A DNA stretch of 64,000 nucleotides. It comes from Methanolinea sp. (GTDB taxonomy: Archaea; Halobacteriota; Methanomicrobia; Methanomicrobiales; Methanospirillaceae). Location: the NCBI GenBank assembly GCA_024518585.1, contig JANIHI010000004.1, positions 62,001-126,000 on the forward strand. The letters are read 5' to 3'. The translations under genes were made by a program, and so were the position numbers. This document shows, one piece after another, positions 16,227 to 25,650 of this stretch; position 1 is the stretch's first letter; each line of letters begins with the position of its first letter. The notes beneath the pieces were generated by a model that was given only the letters and a program-made list of their open reading frames with translations, was not told where the DNA came from and searched no databases.

Positions 16227-17018
16227 ATGAAGACCCGGAAATGCACGGTGGCTGGAATGTTCTATCCACGAGACCCCCACCACCTCGAGCAACTCATGGA
16301 ACGGTTCTTTGCGCATAAAGATCCCGGGGTCGACGCTCTTGGCATTGTCTCTCCCCATGCGGGGTATCCTTACTCGGGCGAGATCTCTGCCTTTGCATAC
16401 AGTGCAATACCCCCTTCATTCTCCGGGACATTCATCGTCATCGGACCGAGCCACAGGGGGTACCGCACGAGTCTCTCCCTTCTCCCGTGGGAGACCCCCC
16501 TCGGTATCGTTGACAATGACGCCGGTCTTGGGTCCCTGTTTGACCTGGAAGTTGATGAAGTCTCACACCAGGCGCAGGAAAACTCACTGGAGGTCCAGGT
16601 ACCCTTTATCAAGTACAGGTTTCCCCGGGCCCGGATTGTCCCTGTCCTGATGGGTGACCAGGGCATGGAGGCTGCGGGAGAACTTGCATCCCTCCTCTTC
16701 GAAGGTATCCAGAGGAGTGGACGAACGGATATCCGAATCGTTGCATCGAGTGACTTCTCCCACTACGTGCCCCGATCAGTGGCGGAGGAGAATGACAGGT
16801 ACGCCATTGAACCACTCAAGACCCTTGATATCCCTGAATTCTATCGGCGCATCACCGCAAGAAGGGTCAGTGCCTGCGGGTATGGGCCGATTGCAGCCAT
16901 GTGCCTGACATGCAGGCAACTGGGTGCAAGGCAAGGAATACTGCTCGGGTATGCGACGAGTGGGGATGTCACCGGAGACCCGGAAGTGGTAGGGTACGCG
17001 GCCATTGCGGTGATGTAG
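16227..17018 (+). CDS. MEMO1/AmmeMemoRadiSam-B family protein
   Basis: The 263-residue protein belongs to the MEMO1 family, related to class III extradiol dioxygenases. Conserved segments are VAGMFYPRDP, SPHAGYPYSG (metal-ligand type histidine), GPSHRGY and ASSDFSHY. In eukaryotes MEMO1 binds copper or iron; the archaeal function is not known. The gene is nearly always next to mevalonate kinase in euryarchaea, as here (one base before mvk), so an auxiliary role linked to isoprenoid or translation genes is suggested only by position. Confidence 0.9.
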   Translation: MKTRKCTVAGMFYPRDPHHLEQLMERFFAHKDPGVDALGIVSPHAGYPYSGEISAFAYSAIPPSFSGTFIVIGPSHRGYRTSLSLLPWETPLGIVDNDAGLGSLFDLEVDEVSHQAQENSLEVQVPFIKYRFPRARIVPVLMGDQGMEAAGELASLLFEGIQRSGRTDIRIVASSDFSHYVPRSVAEENDRYAIEPLKTLDIPEFYRRITARRVSACGYGPIAAMCLTCRQLGARQGILLGYATSGDVTGDPEVVGYAAIAVM

Positions 17019-17019
17019 G

Positions 17020-17889
17020 GTGGCCACCTGGAGTGCACCAGGCAAGGTCTTTTTGTTTGGTGAGCACGCCGTGGTCTACGGAAAACCTGGGGTTGCGATG
17101 GCGATACGTCCGAGGGTATTTGTAACGGTCCGGAAGAGCAAGACAGCCCATCATGCCCGGTCCCCGTATATCGAGAGCTGCTTTGACGAGATGGGCGTGA
17201 AGGGGAGCGTCTACGTGAACTCCCAGCTTCCAAGTTCCTCGGGCCTTGGATCTTCTGCCGCCGTCACTGTCGCGACACTCTCTGCAATCAACGACGAGTT
17301 CGGAAAAAACTACACGAAAGAAGAGATCGCTACGATGGCATACCAGATAGAAAAAAAAGTCCAGAAGGGGAGAGCAAGTCCAACGGATACCAGTGTCTGC
17401 ACATTCGGCGGTATCGTTCTCATTACAGGGACGCAGCGGAGGCGGCTCCCCCCCCAGAACTTTCCCCTCGTCGTGGGCAATACCCTGGTCTCTCACAGTA
17501 CAGTGAAAATGGTTGAGAAGGTTGCACAGCTCCGGAAGGAAAACCCGGATATCTGCGATCCCATCCTGGATGCAATCGGTGCCATATCCCTGTGTGCAAT
17601 CCGGAATATGAACAATATGCAGGTCCTTGGGAACCTGATGGACATGAACCATGCGCTCCTCGAGGCTCTCGGCACGGGACACCCCGCTCTCTCCCGGTTG
17701 ATCCTGGCAGCGAGGGCTGCGGGTGCATACGGCGCCAAGCTGACCGGTGCCGGTGGAGGTGGCTGCATGGTTGCATTGTGTCCCAAGCACTTGAAAAGCA
17801 GGGTTGCCGGGGCAATAGAGGCCTGTGATGCAAAGGCATTCATAACGAACCTCGACACGGAAGGAGCCCGGAAGGAGAAGGATGTCTGA
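17020..17889 (+). CDS. mvk: Mevalonate kinase
   Basis: This GHMP kinase phosphorylates mevalonate to 5-phosphomevalonate. The 289 residues begin with a GTG start (MATWSAPGKVFLFGEHAVVY) and show the glycine-rich ATP loop PSSSGLGSSAAV and the C-terminal motif KLTGAGGGGCM. It starts one base after the MEMO1-family stop and overlaps the isopentenyl phosphate kinase gene by eight bases. Confidence 0.96.
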   Translation: MATWSAPGKVFLFGEHAVVYGKPGVAMAIRPRVFVTVRKSKTAHHARSPYIESCFDEMGVKGSVYVNSQLPSSSGLGSSAAVTVATLSAINDEFGKNYTKEEIATMAYQIEKKVQKGRASPTDTSVCTFGGIVLITGTQRRRLPPQNFPLVVGNTLVSHSTVKMVEKVAQLRKENPDICDPILDAIGAISLCAIRNMNNMQVLGNLMDMNHALLEALGTGHPALSRLILAARAAGAYGAKLTGAGGGGCMVALCPKHLKSRVAGAIEACDAKAFITNLDTEGARKEKDV

Positions 17890-18667
17890 CCAGATACTCC
17901 TCAAACTGGGAGGCAGTGTCCTCACGGACAAGGGTTCTCCCGGTGTTGTGGATCGGGCGGCGATGGAAAGGATAGCAAAAGACCTCGCGGCATATGCACA
18001 GGGGAGTTTGTGCATCGTCCACGGGGCGGGTTCTTTCGGACACCCCGAAGCACACCGGTATGGCATTGCGCACGGAAGTCAGAGTCCCCATGTCCGGGAG
18101 GGTATTGCACTGACACACGGGGCAGTCTGCACCCTGAATGGGACCCTTGTCGGGGTATTGAGAGGGGCAGGGATCCCTGCTATCGGCATACACCCCCTCG
18201 GCTCAGCATGGGCGAGTAACGGGGCCCTCGTCGCCCTCGAGACCCGGCCCATCGCGGCACTCATGGCCCTTGGTCTTGTCCCTGTCCTGCATGGGGATGT
18301 CGTCATGGACGGAACCAGGGGGACGACGATTGTCTCAGGAGACCAGATTGTACGGTTCCTGGCCGAGAAAGTCCCCTTTACCCGTGTCGGTCTGGCAACC
18401 GACGTGCCCGGTGTGCTTGGACCTGATGGAAGGGTCATCCAGGAGATCGGATGGGACGATGGACGGGTTGTGCATGTGGGGCGTTCGAGTTACACAGATG
18501 TGACGGGAGGAATGGGAGGAAAGCTCCGGGAACTCCAGGAACTTGCCAAAAAAGGTACGACGTCGGATATTTTCCATGTCTCAAGGCTCGCAGATTTTTT
18601 GGAGGGGAGGCCCCACGGTGGGACGAGTGTAAAGGGAAGGGAGGTCACATGGACAAGAAACGATTAA
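17882..18667 (+). CDS. ipk: Isopentenyl phosphate kinase
   Basis: IPK converts isopentenyl phosphate to isopentenyl diphosphate, the hallmark of the archaeal alternative mevalonate pathway. The 261-residue amino acid kinase-fold protein has LLKLGGSVLTDK, the catalytic-histidine segment VHGAGSFGHP, LHGDVVMD and TDVTGGMGGKL. It overlaps both neighbours (mvk by 8, fni by 19 bases). Confidence 0.95.
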   Translation: MSDQILLKLGGSVLTDKGSPGVVDRAAMERIAKDLAAYAQGSLCIVHGAGSFGHPEAHRYGIAHGSQSPHVREGIALTHGAVCTLNGTLVGVLRGAGIPAIGIHPLGSAWASNGALVALETRPIAALMALGLVPVLHGDVVMDGTRGTTIVSGDQIVRFLAEKVPFTRVGLATDVPGVLGPDGRVIQEIGWDDGRVVHVGRSSYTDVTGGMGGKLRELQELAKKGTTSDIFHVSRLADFLEGRPHGGTSVKGREVTWTRND

Positions 18668-19728
18668 CCTCGGGGAGAAAGGTTGACCACCTGCGGATTT
18701 GCGCGGACGAGGAGATCGAACGTGGTTTTTCTGGATTTTCCGACATCAGGCTCGTTCATTCTGCGTTACCGGAATGCGATCTTTCCCGGATAGACCTGTC
18801 CACAAGGTTCCTTGGACGTGGTTTCTCATCCCCCCTTTTCATTGCAGCAATGACGGGGGGGCATCCCGATACCCGGGAGGTGAACATGCGCCTCGCGAGG
18901 GCTGCACAACGTTTTGGGATTGGGATGTGCGTCGGTTCCCAGCGAGCGGCCCTCGAGAACCCTGCCCTCGAGGAGAGTTTCCGGGTTGTGAGGGATGAGG
19001 CCCCCGGGGCATACCTTGTTGCAAACCTGGGAATTGTACAGCTTCGTGACCATGGCCTGGACTGGGCAGAAAGGGCAATAGAGATGATCAGTGCAGATGC
19101 AATTGCCGTCCACCTGAATTTTCTCCAGGAGGCAATCCAGCCGGAAGGAGACCATGATGCAACGGGGTGTTATGCGGCCCTCTCGGCCCTCTGCAGGGAA
19201 AGCCCGGTCCCGGTCATTATAAAGGAGACGGGGAGCGGCATATCTGCGGAGACCGCAAGCGCCTGCTGGGGAGCAGGAGTCCGGGCAATCGATATTGGTG
19301 GCTGGGGCGGCACGTCCTGGGCAGCTATCGAGGCAGTCCGGGCAGAAAGGTCCAGGGCAGAGAAGGGACCTGCCCTCGTGGCTCTCGGCTCCCTCTTCGA
19401 GGAATGGGGGATACCCACCGCAGTAAGCCTGATTGAGGTCGCAAAAACCGGGGGGCCTGTCATCGCGACAGGGGGCATCAGGAGTGGGCTTGATATGGCC
19501 AAAGCCATCGCACTCGGTGCAGATCTCTGCGGACTTGCCCTCCCCCTGCTCCGCCCGGCCCTCGAGAGTGAAGATGCACTCTTTGCAAAGATAGAAGCCT
19601 TCCACCGGGAATTGCGCACTGCAATGTTCCTGTCTGGATCAGGAAAGATTGCTGACTTGAAAAGGACCCGGGTTTACATCACTGGAAAGACCCGGGAGAT
19701 GGTTGGAACAGAACAAGGAGGAAAATAA
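18649..19728 (+). CDS. fni: Type 2 isopentenyl-diphosphate isomerase
   Basis: This FMN- and NADPH-dependent isomerase interconverts IPP and DMAPP. The 359 residues show PLFIAAMTGG, VGSQRAAL, VHLNFLQEAIQPEGD and the flavin phosphate-binding IDIGGWGGTSW and ATGGIRSGLDMAKAIALGAD. The open frame extends to 18451 inside ipk, but the family N-terminus is MDKKRLTSGRKVDHL at 18649. The stop overlaps the ATG of rnj (TAATG). Confidence 0.96.
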   Translation: MDKKRLTSGRKVDHLRICADEEIERGFSGFSDIRLVHSALPECDLSRIDLSTRFLGRGFSSPLFIAAMTGGHPDTREVNMRLARAAQRFGIGMCVGSQRAALENPALEESFRVVRDEAPGAYLVANLGIVQLRDHGLDWAERAIEMISADAIAVHLNFLQEAIQPEGDHDATGCYAALSALCRESPVPVIIKETGSGISAETASACWGAGVRAIDIGGWGGTSWAAIEAVRAERSRAEKGPALVALGSLFEEWGIPTAVSLIEVAKTGGPVIATGGIRSGLDMAKAIALGADLCGLALPLLRPALESEDALFAKIEAFHRELRTAMFLSGSGKIADLKRTRVYITGKTREMVGTEQGGK

Positions 19729-21065
19729 TGGATATTGAGATAATTGCAGTGGGCGGGTACGACGAAGTCGGGAGGAATATGACCGCCGTCCGCTGTGGCA
19801 AGGAGATAGTAATTTTTGACATGGGTCTTCGCCTCGACCAGGTGATGATCCACGAGGAGGCCGAAGTGGAGAACATGCATTCCCTCGACCTCATCCAGAT
19901 GAAGGCGATACCTGATGACACCATGATGAACTCCGTGGAAGGGACGGTGAAAGCAATCGTCTGTTCCCATGGTCACCTGGACCACATCGGGGCGATACCC
20001 AAGCTTGCACACAGGTACAATGCGCCCATCATCGGGACACCGTACACAACGGAACTGATACGGCAACAGATCGCAGGGGAACAGAAATTCGGGGTAACGA
20101 ACAAGCTTTTTGCCCTGAAGGCAGGGCAGAAATACACCCTCTCCCAGAACCTTGCCCTCGAGTTCATCAGGATGCAGCACAGCATCATTGATACTGCAAC
20201 GGTCGTCCTCCATACCCCAAAAGGTGCAATAGTGTATGCATGTGATTACAAGCTTGACCGGACGCCCGTCATCGGAGAACCCCCTGATTTTGCACGCCTC
20301 CGCCAGATCGGAAAGGAAGGAGTGCTCGGACTGATAGTGGAATGTACATACATAGACAACCGCGGGAGGGCTCCGAGCGAGAGGATCGCACGGGATATCG
20401 TGCGTGACACGATCACGAGCTACGAGGACGACAAGTCTGCCATCATCGTCTCGACGTTCTCGTCGCACATTGCACGGGTCAAGACAATTGCCGAGTGTGC
20501 ACACGAGATTGGGAGAAAGCCGGTTCTCCTCGGCAGGTCCATGGAGCGATACGCCTCGACAGCCGAGCAGATGAAACTCGTTGCGTTTCCTCAGACGATG
20601 AGTATGTTTGGCAACCGGCGCACGGTGGACCGGACGCTCCGGAGGATGATGAAAGCAGGCAAGGAAAAATTCCTCCCCATCATCACGGGACACCAGGGTG
20701 AACCCGGTTCAATCCTCACGAGAATTGCACTGGGTGACACACCCTACAAGGTCGATAAGGGCGACAAGGTCATCTTCAGTGCCAAGGTGATTCCAAACCC
20801 CATGAACATCGGGCAGAGGTACATGATCGAGGCCCACCTTAACATGGCCGGGGCACGCATCTTCCCTGATCTCCATGTCAGTGGCCACGCATACAGGGAA
20901 GATCACTACGAGTTCATCCATATGCTGAACCCACAACATATCATTCCCGCTCACGGCCATATCAGGATGACCTCGGGGTATGCGGAATTTTCAGAGGCAC
21001 TTGGATATACCCTCCATAACGATGTGCACATACTCTCAAACGGGCACAGGGTGAAACTGACCTAG
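19728..21065 (+). CDS. rnj: Archaeal RNase J (beta-CASP metallo-beta-lactamase nuclease)
   Basis: A 5'-3' exoribonuclease active in RNA turnover. The 445 residues have the zinc motif HGHLDHIGA (about residue 81), further ligands in ACDYKLDRTP, and beta-CASP motifs including STFSSHIARV and the C-terminal IIPAHGHIRM. Euryarchaeal RNase J commonly sits in this mevalonate gene block. The start ATG overlaps the stop of fni. Confidence 0.94.
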   Translation: MDIEIIAVGGYDEVGRNMTAVRCGKEIVIFDMGLRLDQVMIHEEAEVENMHSLDLIQMKAIPDDTMMNSVEGTVKAIVCSHGHLDHIGAIPKLAHRYNAPIIGTPYTTELIRQQIAGEQKFGVTNKLFALKAGQKYTLSQNLALEFIRMQHSIIDTATVVLHTPKGAIVYACDYKLDRTPVIGEPPDFARLRQIGKEGVLGLIVECTYIDNRGRAPSERIARDIVRDTITSYEDDKSAIIVSTFSSHIARVKTIAECAHEIGRKPVLLGRSMERYASTAEQMKLVAFPQTMSMFGNRRTVDRTLRRMMKAGKEKFLPIITGHQGEPGSILTRIALGDTPYKVDKGDKVIFSAKVIPNPMNIGQRYMIEAHLNMAGARIFPDLHVSGHAYREDHYEFIHMLNPQHIIPAHGHIRMTSGYAEFSEALGYTLHNDVHILSNGHRVKLT

Positions 21066-21090
21066 ACCGGAGGAAATGGGGGAGGACGAG

Positions 21091-22053
21091 ATGGATTTAC
21101 ACACGTACCTTGAACAGACGGCAGACCAGGTGGATGCCCTCTTCAACCGTTACTTTGGCTCGGCCTGTGACGAGCTTGGCCGGGCGAGTGCCCACCTCCT
21201 GCTTGCAGGGGGAAAAAGGCTCCGCCCAGCCCTCCTGCTCCTGGCGGCAGATGCTGTAAAAAAGGGGAGTTCTGCAGATGTGATGCCTGCGGCGCTGGCT
21301 CTCGAGCTGACCCACAGCTTCACGCTCATCCATGACGACATCATGGACGGTGACCAGGTCAGGCGGGGTGTCCCCACTGTGCACACGCGCTGGGACGAGC
21401 CGACGGCAATCCTCGCGGGCGATGTCCTCTTTGCGACGGCATTCGAGTTCCTCTGCCTCGCTGATGCCCCGGATAATGCAAAGGTCCGTGCGACATCTCT
21501 CCTTGCGCGGACGTGCGTGGAGATCTGCGAGGGACAGCACCTGGACATGTCATTTGAAAAGGAGGAGGATGTATCCGAGGGTGACTACTTCAAGATGGTG
21601 GAAAAGAAGACAGGGGCCCTGTATGCGGCCGCTGCAGGGATCGGGAGCATTCTTGCCGGCGGAAATCCAAATTACACCGATGCCCTCTACCACTTTGGAC
21701 AGGGTATCGGAATGGCCTTCCAGATCCAGGACGACCTCATCGACCTCCTTGCACCCTCCGAGGTGAGCGGGAAGGACCAGGCATCAGACATCCGCGAAGG
21801 GAAAAAGACCCTCATCTACATCAAGGCCAGGGAGAAAGGCTTTGACCTTTCGCAGTTCCGGGGAGAGATACCAGGAGAAAATGTGGAAAAGATCATATCC
21901 CGTCTCGAAGACCTCGGCGTCATTGCGGAGGTTCAGGGGATCGCAGAGGACCTCGTCAGGACGGGGATACGTCGGATCTCGATTCTTCCCGACAGTGAAG
22001 AGAAGGATCTCCTGAAGGAATTGGGAAGTTATTTTGTCAGGCGGCGGTACTGA
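21091..22053 (+). CDS. idsA: Short-chain polyprenyl diphosphate synthase (GGPP/FPP synthase)
   Basis: It condenses IPP with allylic diphosphates to make C15-C20 chains for archaeal membrane lipids. The 320 residues contain GGKRLRPALLLL, the first aspartate motif DDIMD, the GQHLDM segment and the second motif DDLID. A start at 21076 is possible, but the upstream GGAGG there is only two bases away; the ATG at 21091 has GGGGGAGG at five bases. Product length depends on residues before the first aspartate motif and is not decided here. Confidence 0.94.
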   Translation: MDLHTYLEQTADQVDALFNRYFGSACDELGRASAHLLLAGGKRLRPALLLLAADAVKKGSSADVMPAALALELTHSFTLIHDDIMDGDQVRRGVPTVHTRWDEPTAILAGDVLFATAFEFLCLADAPDNAKVRATSLLARTCVEICEGQHLDMSFEKEEDVSEGDYFKMVEKKTGALYAAAAGIGSILAGGNPNYTDALYHFGQGIGMAFQIQDDLIDLLAPSEVSGKDQASDIREGKKTLIYIKAREKGFDLSQFRGEIPGENVEKIISRLEDLGVIAEVQGIAEDLVRTGIRRISILPDSEEKDLLKELGSYFVRRRY

Positions 22054-22055
22054 CG

Positions 22056-23759
22056 ATGGAGAGAACCGAGGAGAATGACCCATTAAAGAGTGCGCTGTTC
22101 CTTTTTGCACTCCAGAATGCCATACGGTACAGGAGCATCCCCCGCCCGGGGACAGTAATCGGGATGGTCATGGGTAAGTACCCGGAGTTCAGGGAGAGGG
22201 CCAAGGATGCATCAGTCCTCGTGGACGAGGTAATCCGTGAGGTATCCGGGCTCTCGCCTGCCCAGAGGGAGGAGCAGCTTCGTGCACTTGCACCTGAACT
22301 TGCCGAGGATATCTCGCGTCCCCGGGAACATACACGGGAACTTCCCCCGCTCGAGAAGGCAGAGGGTGGCGTGGTGATGCGGTTTGCGCCCAACCCGAGC
22401 GGGCCCCTCCACCTCGGGCACGCCCGTGCGGCAGTCCTCAATGATGCGTATGTTCGTCGGTACGGCGGCCGCTATATCCTCCGCATCGAGGACACTGACC
22501 CCAAGAGAGTCGACCCCCTGGCATACGCCATGGTCCGCGAGGATATCGAGTGGCTGGGCCTTGCGATCAGCGATATCGTGTACCAGAGTGACCGCTTTGA
22601 AACCTATTACAGGTACGCGCGGGAGCTCATCCAGAGGGGAGGTGCGTATGTCTGCACGTGCGATTCAGAGAGGTTCAAGGCGCTGAAAATGGCAAAAAAG
22701 CCATGCCCGTGCCGGGAGAAGTCATTGGAAGACAGTCTTCATGCATTTGAGGAGATGCTTGCAGGCAGTTATGGGGAAGGCGAGGCCACTCTGCGTGTGA
22801 AGACAGACCTTGCTCACCCTGATCCGGCTATGAGGGATTTCCCGGCTTTCCGGATTTTAAAAAGCGTACCTCACCCGCGGATAGAGGCAAGCGTTTATCC
22901 GCTCATGAATTTTTCTGTTGCGGTTGATGACCACCTCCTCGGGATCACCCACGTGATAAGGGGAAAGGACCACATTGCAAATACGGGGAGACAGCGATAC
23001 ATTTTCGAATATTTCGGGTGGGAACCCCCTGTCTACAGGCACTATGGCCGGATGGGCATTGAAGGGGTTGTTCTTTCCACATCTCAGATGAGGGCAGGAA
23101 TCGCAGCCGGAGAATACCAGGGATGGGACGACATCCGCCTGGGCACCCTCCGGGCAATGGCCCGCCGGGGGATCACACCCCAGGCAGTGCGGGACGCAGT
23201 CCTCGAAATAGGGATTGGAGAGACCGACATCTCGTTCTCGTGGGAGAACCTCTATGCTCATAACAGGGCGATTGTCGATCCAAAGGCAAACCGTTACTTC
23301 TTTGTCCCCGACCCGGTTGAAGTCACAGTAGAGGGCGCTCCCCACCAGACAGCCCATGCACTCCTGCACCCTGCCCATCCCGAAAGGGGCACACGCCAGC
23401 TGCATTTTGCAGGGAAAGCGCTGGTACCGCGCGAGGAGATAGAAAAAAGGCCGTCAATTGTCCGGTTAAAGGACCTCTTTAACGTTGAGGTGCAGTATGG
23501 AGAAGGTACACCCCGGTTCCGGTTCGCAGGGGAATCCCTCGCCGAGGCCAGGACGAGGAAGGCTCCCATCATCCAGTGGGTGCCTGCCGGGGAATGTGTC
23601 CCTGCGGTACTCTACACCCCGGATGGCCCCCGTCCCGGGGTATGCGAAAGGGCCGTTACACGGGAAATTGGCGCAGTGGTGCAGTTCGAGCGGATAGGGT
23701 TTGCCCGGATTGATACGGCCGATGAAAAGGGGATTTTTGCCTACTTTGCGCACAGGTGA
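22056..23759 (+). CDS. gltX: Glutamyl-tRNA synthetase (archaeal type)
   Basis: It charges tRNA-Glu and, in archaea lacking GlnRS, also tRNA-Gln before amidation. The 567 residues have an archaeal N-terminal extension, the HIGH-type motif PNPSGPLHLGHARAAV (about residue 112), RIEDTDPKRVDP and the KMSKS-equivalent VLSTSQM. The C-terminal half is the beta-barrel anticodon domain of the archaeal/eukaryotic and GlnRS type. It begins two bases after idsA and closes the block. Confidence 0.96.
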   Translation: MERTEENDPLKSALFLFALQNAIRYRSIPRPGTVIGMVMGKYPEFRERAKDASVLVDEVIREVSGLSPAQREEQLRALAPELAEDISRPREHTRELPPLEKAEGGVVMRFAPNPSGPLHLGHARAAVLNDAYVRRYGGRYILRIEDTDPKRVDPLAYAMVREDIEWLGLAISDIVYQSDRFETYYRYARELIQRGGAYVCTCDSERFKALKMAKKPCPCREKSLEDSLHAFEEMLAGSYGEGEATLRVKTDLAHPDPAMRDFPAFRILKSVPHPRIEASVYPLMNFSVAVDDHLLGITHVIRGKDHIANTGRQRYIFEYFGWEPPVYRHYGRMGIEGVVLSTSQMRAGIAAGEYQGWDDIRLGTLRAMARRGITPQAVRDAVLEIGIGETDISFSWENLYAHNRAIVDPKANRYFFVPDPVEVTVEGAPHQTAHALLHPAHPERGTRQLHFAGKALVPREEIEKRPSIVRLKDLFNVEVQYGEGTPRFRFAGESLAEARTRKAPIIQWVPAGECVPAVLYTPDGPRPGVCERAVTREIGAVVQFERIGFARIDTADEKGIFAYFAHR

Positions 23760-23816
23760 AGCGTGATATACACTCTCATCGGATGACAGGATACAGGGCA
23801 TGGGGCATGTGAGAGC

Positions 23817-25472
23817 ATGGTGACGAGATTCAAAAGGTACTGGCAGATTGCTGACATCCTTTTCAAGTATGGTTTTGGGATCATTGTCCAACGGCTATTT
23901 CCCGGTGTGCACAGGTTTCGTTTTGGCAGGGCATGCCCGGTCGAGTCTGCAGCAACCGAATACCAGCGTGTAAGGATGGCCCTGGAGGAACTGGGGCCGA
24001 CCTACATCAAGTTCGGGCAGATACTGAGCACGAGGCAGGACATGCTGCCCCCTCCCCTGATCGAGGAATTGAAAAAGCTCCAGGACAAGTCCAATCCCCT
24101 CCCCTTCGACCAGATCCGGGACGTCATCACAGCTGAACTACCCGATTTCGAGGATTATTTTGATGGAATCGAGGAAGTTCCCCTTGCATCGGCCTCGATT
24201 GCCCAGGTGCACCGGGCACGCCTGAAGGATGGGACACCCGTCGTCCTGAAAGTCCAGAGGCCCGGGATCGAGGGTATCATCGAGACCGACATCGTTATCC
24301 TCGAGTCTTTCGCCCGCAGGGCAGAAAGGACGTTTCCCGAGTGGAAGGTCTACAACCCCCGCGGTATCGTGAAAGATTTTGCAGGCCAGATACGAAAAGA
24401 ACTGGATTTTATACGGGACGGCAAGAATGCAGACATCCTCCGGAAGAACATGGAAATGATCCGGGGGGTAAAAATCCCCCGCATCTACTGGGAATATACC
24501 CGGCGAAGGCTCCTTGTGATGGAATATATCGAAGGAGTGAGGGTGGACGATCTGCCGGCCATCAGGGATTTCGGTCTCAACCCAAGGAGGATTGCCCAGA
24601 GGGGTTTTCTTGCCTATATGACCCAGATATTCCAGGACGGCTTCTTCCATGGAGACCCCCATCCCGGCAACCTGCTTGTGACGCGTGACGGAGACCTTGT
24701 CTTCCTCGATTTCGGGATCGTGGGGATCATCCGGCCGGAAAGGCGTTTCTGGTTTGTCCAGCTGATCAACTCCATGGTTGTGCAGGATGCGGGCATGATG
24801 GTCAAGGCCCTGGAAGGTCTCTCGGTAAAGATACCCGAGGAGTCGAGGGAATCACTGAGGGACGAATTGTACAGTGCAATGCGGGAGGCTGAAGGAACCA
24901 CCATCGGGCAGTACAGCTTCCGGGGGATGACGAATGCGTTCACGACCATTCTCCGGGATTACCGCATCAAGGTCCCGACAAACCTGATGCTGATGCTCAA
25001 AGTGATTATCATGGTGCTTGACGTGGGGGTTACCCTTGATCCTGATTTCCGTTTCAAGGACGAGGCAGAGACCTTCATGGAACGTTTCAAGAAGCGCGAG
25101 TCCTTCATGGATCAGGTTATGTCGCGCGCGGGGAGCTCGGTTCTCGAGACGGTTGACGGGCTGCTCGATATGCCGAGGAACGTCAACCAGATGCTCAAGC
25201 AGCTCTCGACCGGGACGATAAGGATTGACATCGTCGATACCGACATCAGGCGGCTCCAGCTCTCCCTCGATCGAACCAGTAATAAAGTCCTCATCGGCCT
25301 CATCGTTTCGGGAATGGTCATAGGGTCCTCCTTTATTCTAAGGGAGTCCAATATCCAGCTTCCCCACCTTGTGTACTACATGGCAATTTTCTCGTACCTT
25401 GTTGCCATCGGAATTGGTTTCTATGCCATCTACAAGGTCCTGAGTACAGGAGGTTACGATGATGAAAGGTAG
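23817..25472 (+). CDS. ABC1/UbiB-family atypical kinase, membrane anchored
   Basis: The 551-residue protein has the UbiB signature: KFGQILSTRQDMLP (KxGQ motif), ASIAQVHRA in place of the usual alanine-rich loop, the lysine in VVLKVQRPG, FHGDPHPGN and LDFGIVG. Two hydrophobic C-terminal helices (VLIGLIVSGMVIGSSFIL and LVYYMAIFSYLVAIGIGFY) anchor it in the membrane. Bacterial and mitochondrial relatives have ATPase activity needed for quinone synthesis. Methanomicrobiales lack quinones, so the archaeal substrate is unknown; isoprenoid lipid handling is a guess supported by the upstream gene block. Confidence 0.9.
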   Translation: MVTRFKRYWQIADILFKYGFGIIVQRLFPGVHRFRFGRACPVESAATEYQRVRMALEELGPTYIKFGQILSTRQDMLPPPLIEELKKLQDKSNPLPFDQIRDVITAELPDFEDYFDGIEEVPLASASIAQVHRARLKDGTPVVLKVQRPGIEGIIETDIVILESFARRAERTFPEWKVYNPRGIVKDFAGQIRKELDFIRDGKNADILRKNMEMIRGVKIPRIYWEYTRRRLLVMEYIEGVRVDDLPAIRDFGLNPRRIAQRGFLAYMTQIFQDGFFHGDPHPGNLLVTRDGDLVFLDFGIVGIIRPERRFWFVQLINSMVVQDAGMMVKALEGLSVKIPEESRESLRDELYSAMREAEGTTIGQYSFRGMTNAFTTILRDYRIKVPTNLMLMLKVIIMVLDVGVTLDPDFRFKDEAETFMERFKKRESFMDQVMSRAGSSVLETVDGLLDMPRNVNQMLKQLSTGTIRIDIVDTDIRRLQLSLDRTSNKVLIGLIVSGMVIGSSFILRESNIQLPHLVYYMAIFSYLVAIGIGFYAIYKVLSTGGYDDER

Positions 25473-25521
25473 GGAATGGACCGACTCCTGTCGTTAGGGA
25501 AAAACCTAAAAGAGGACCCAG

Positions 25522-25536
25522 GGGGGATGGTCCCCC
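25522..25536 (+). terminator. G/C hairpin after the UbiB-like gene
   Basis: GGGGG, five-base loop ATGGT, CCCCC, located 50 bases past the stop. No T tract follows, so it may only stabilise the 3' end. The rest of 25473-25650 shows no gene. Confidence 0.3.
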
Positions 25537-25650
25537 TCCCCCAAACACTCCCTCGTCCGCTCACCGACACACCCCTCCCTTCGTTGTCAATCAGGCATCT
25601 TTGGGACTTTTTCGCTTCACTATCAGAAAAAGGCGGTTAATAGAGGTTCT

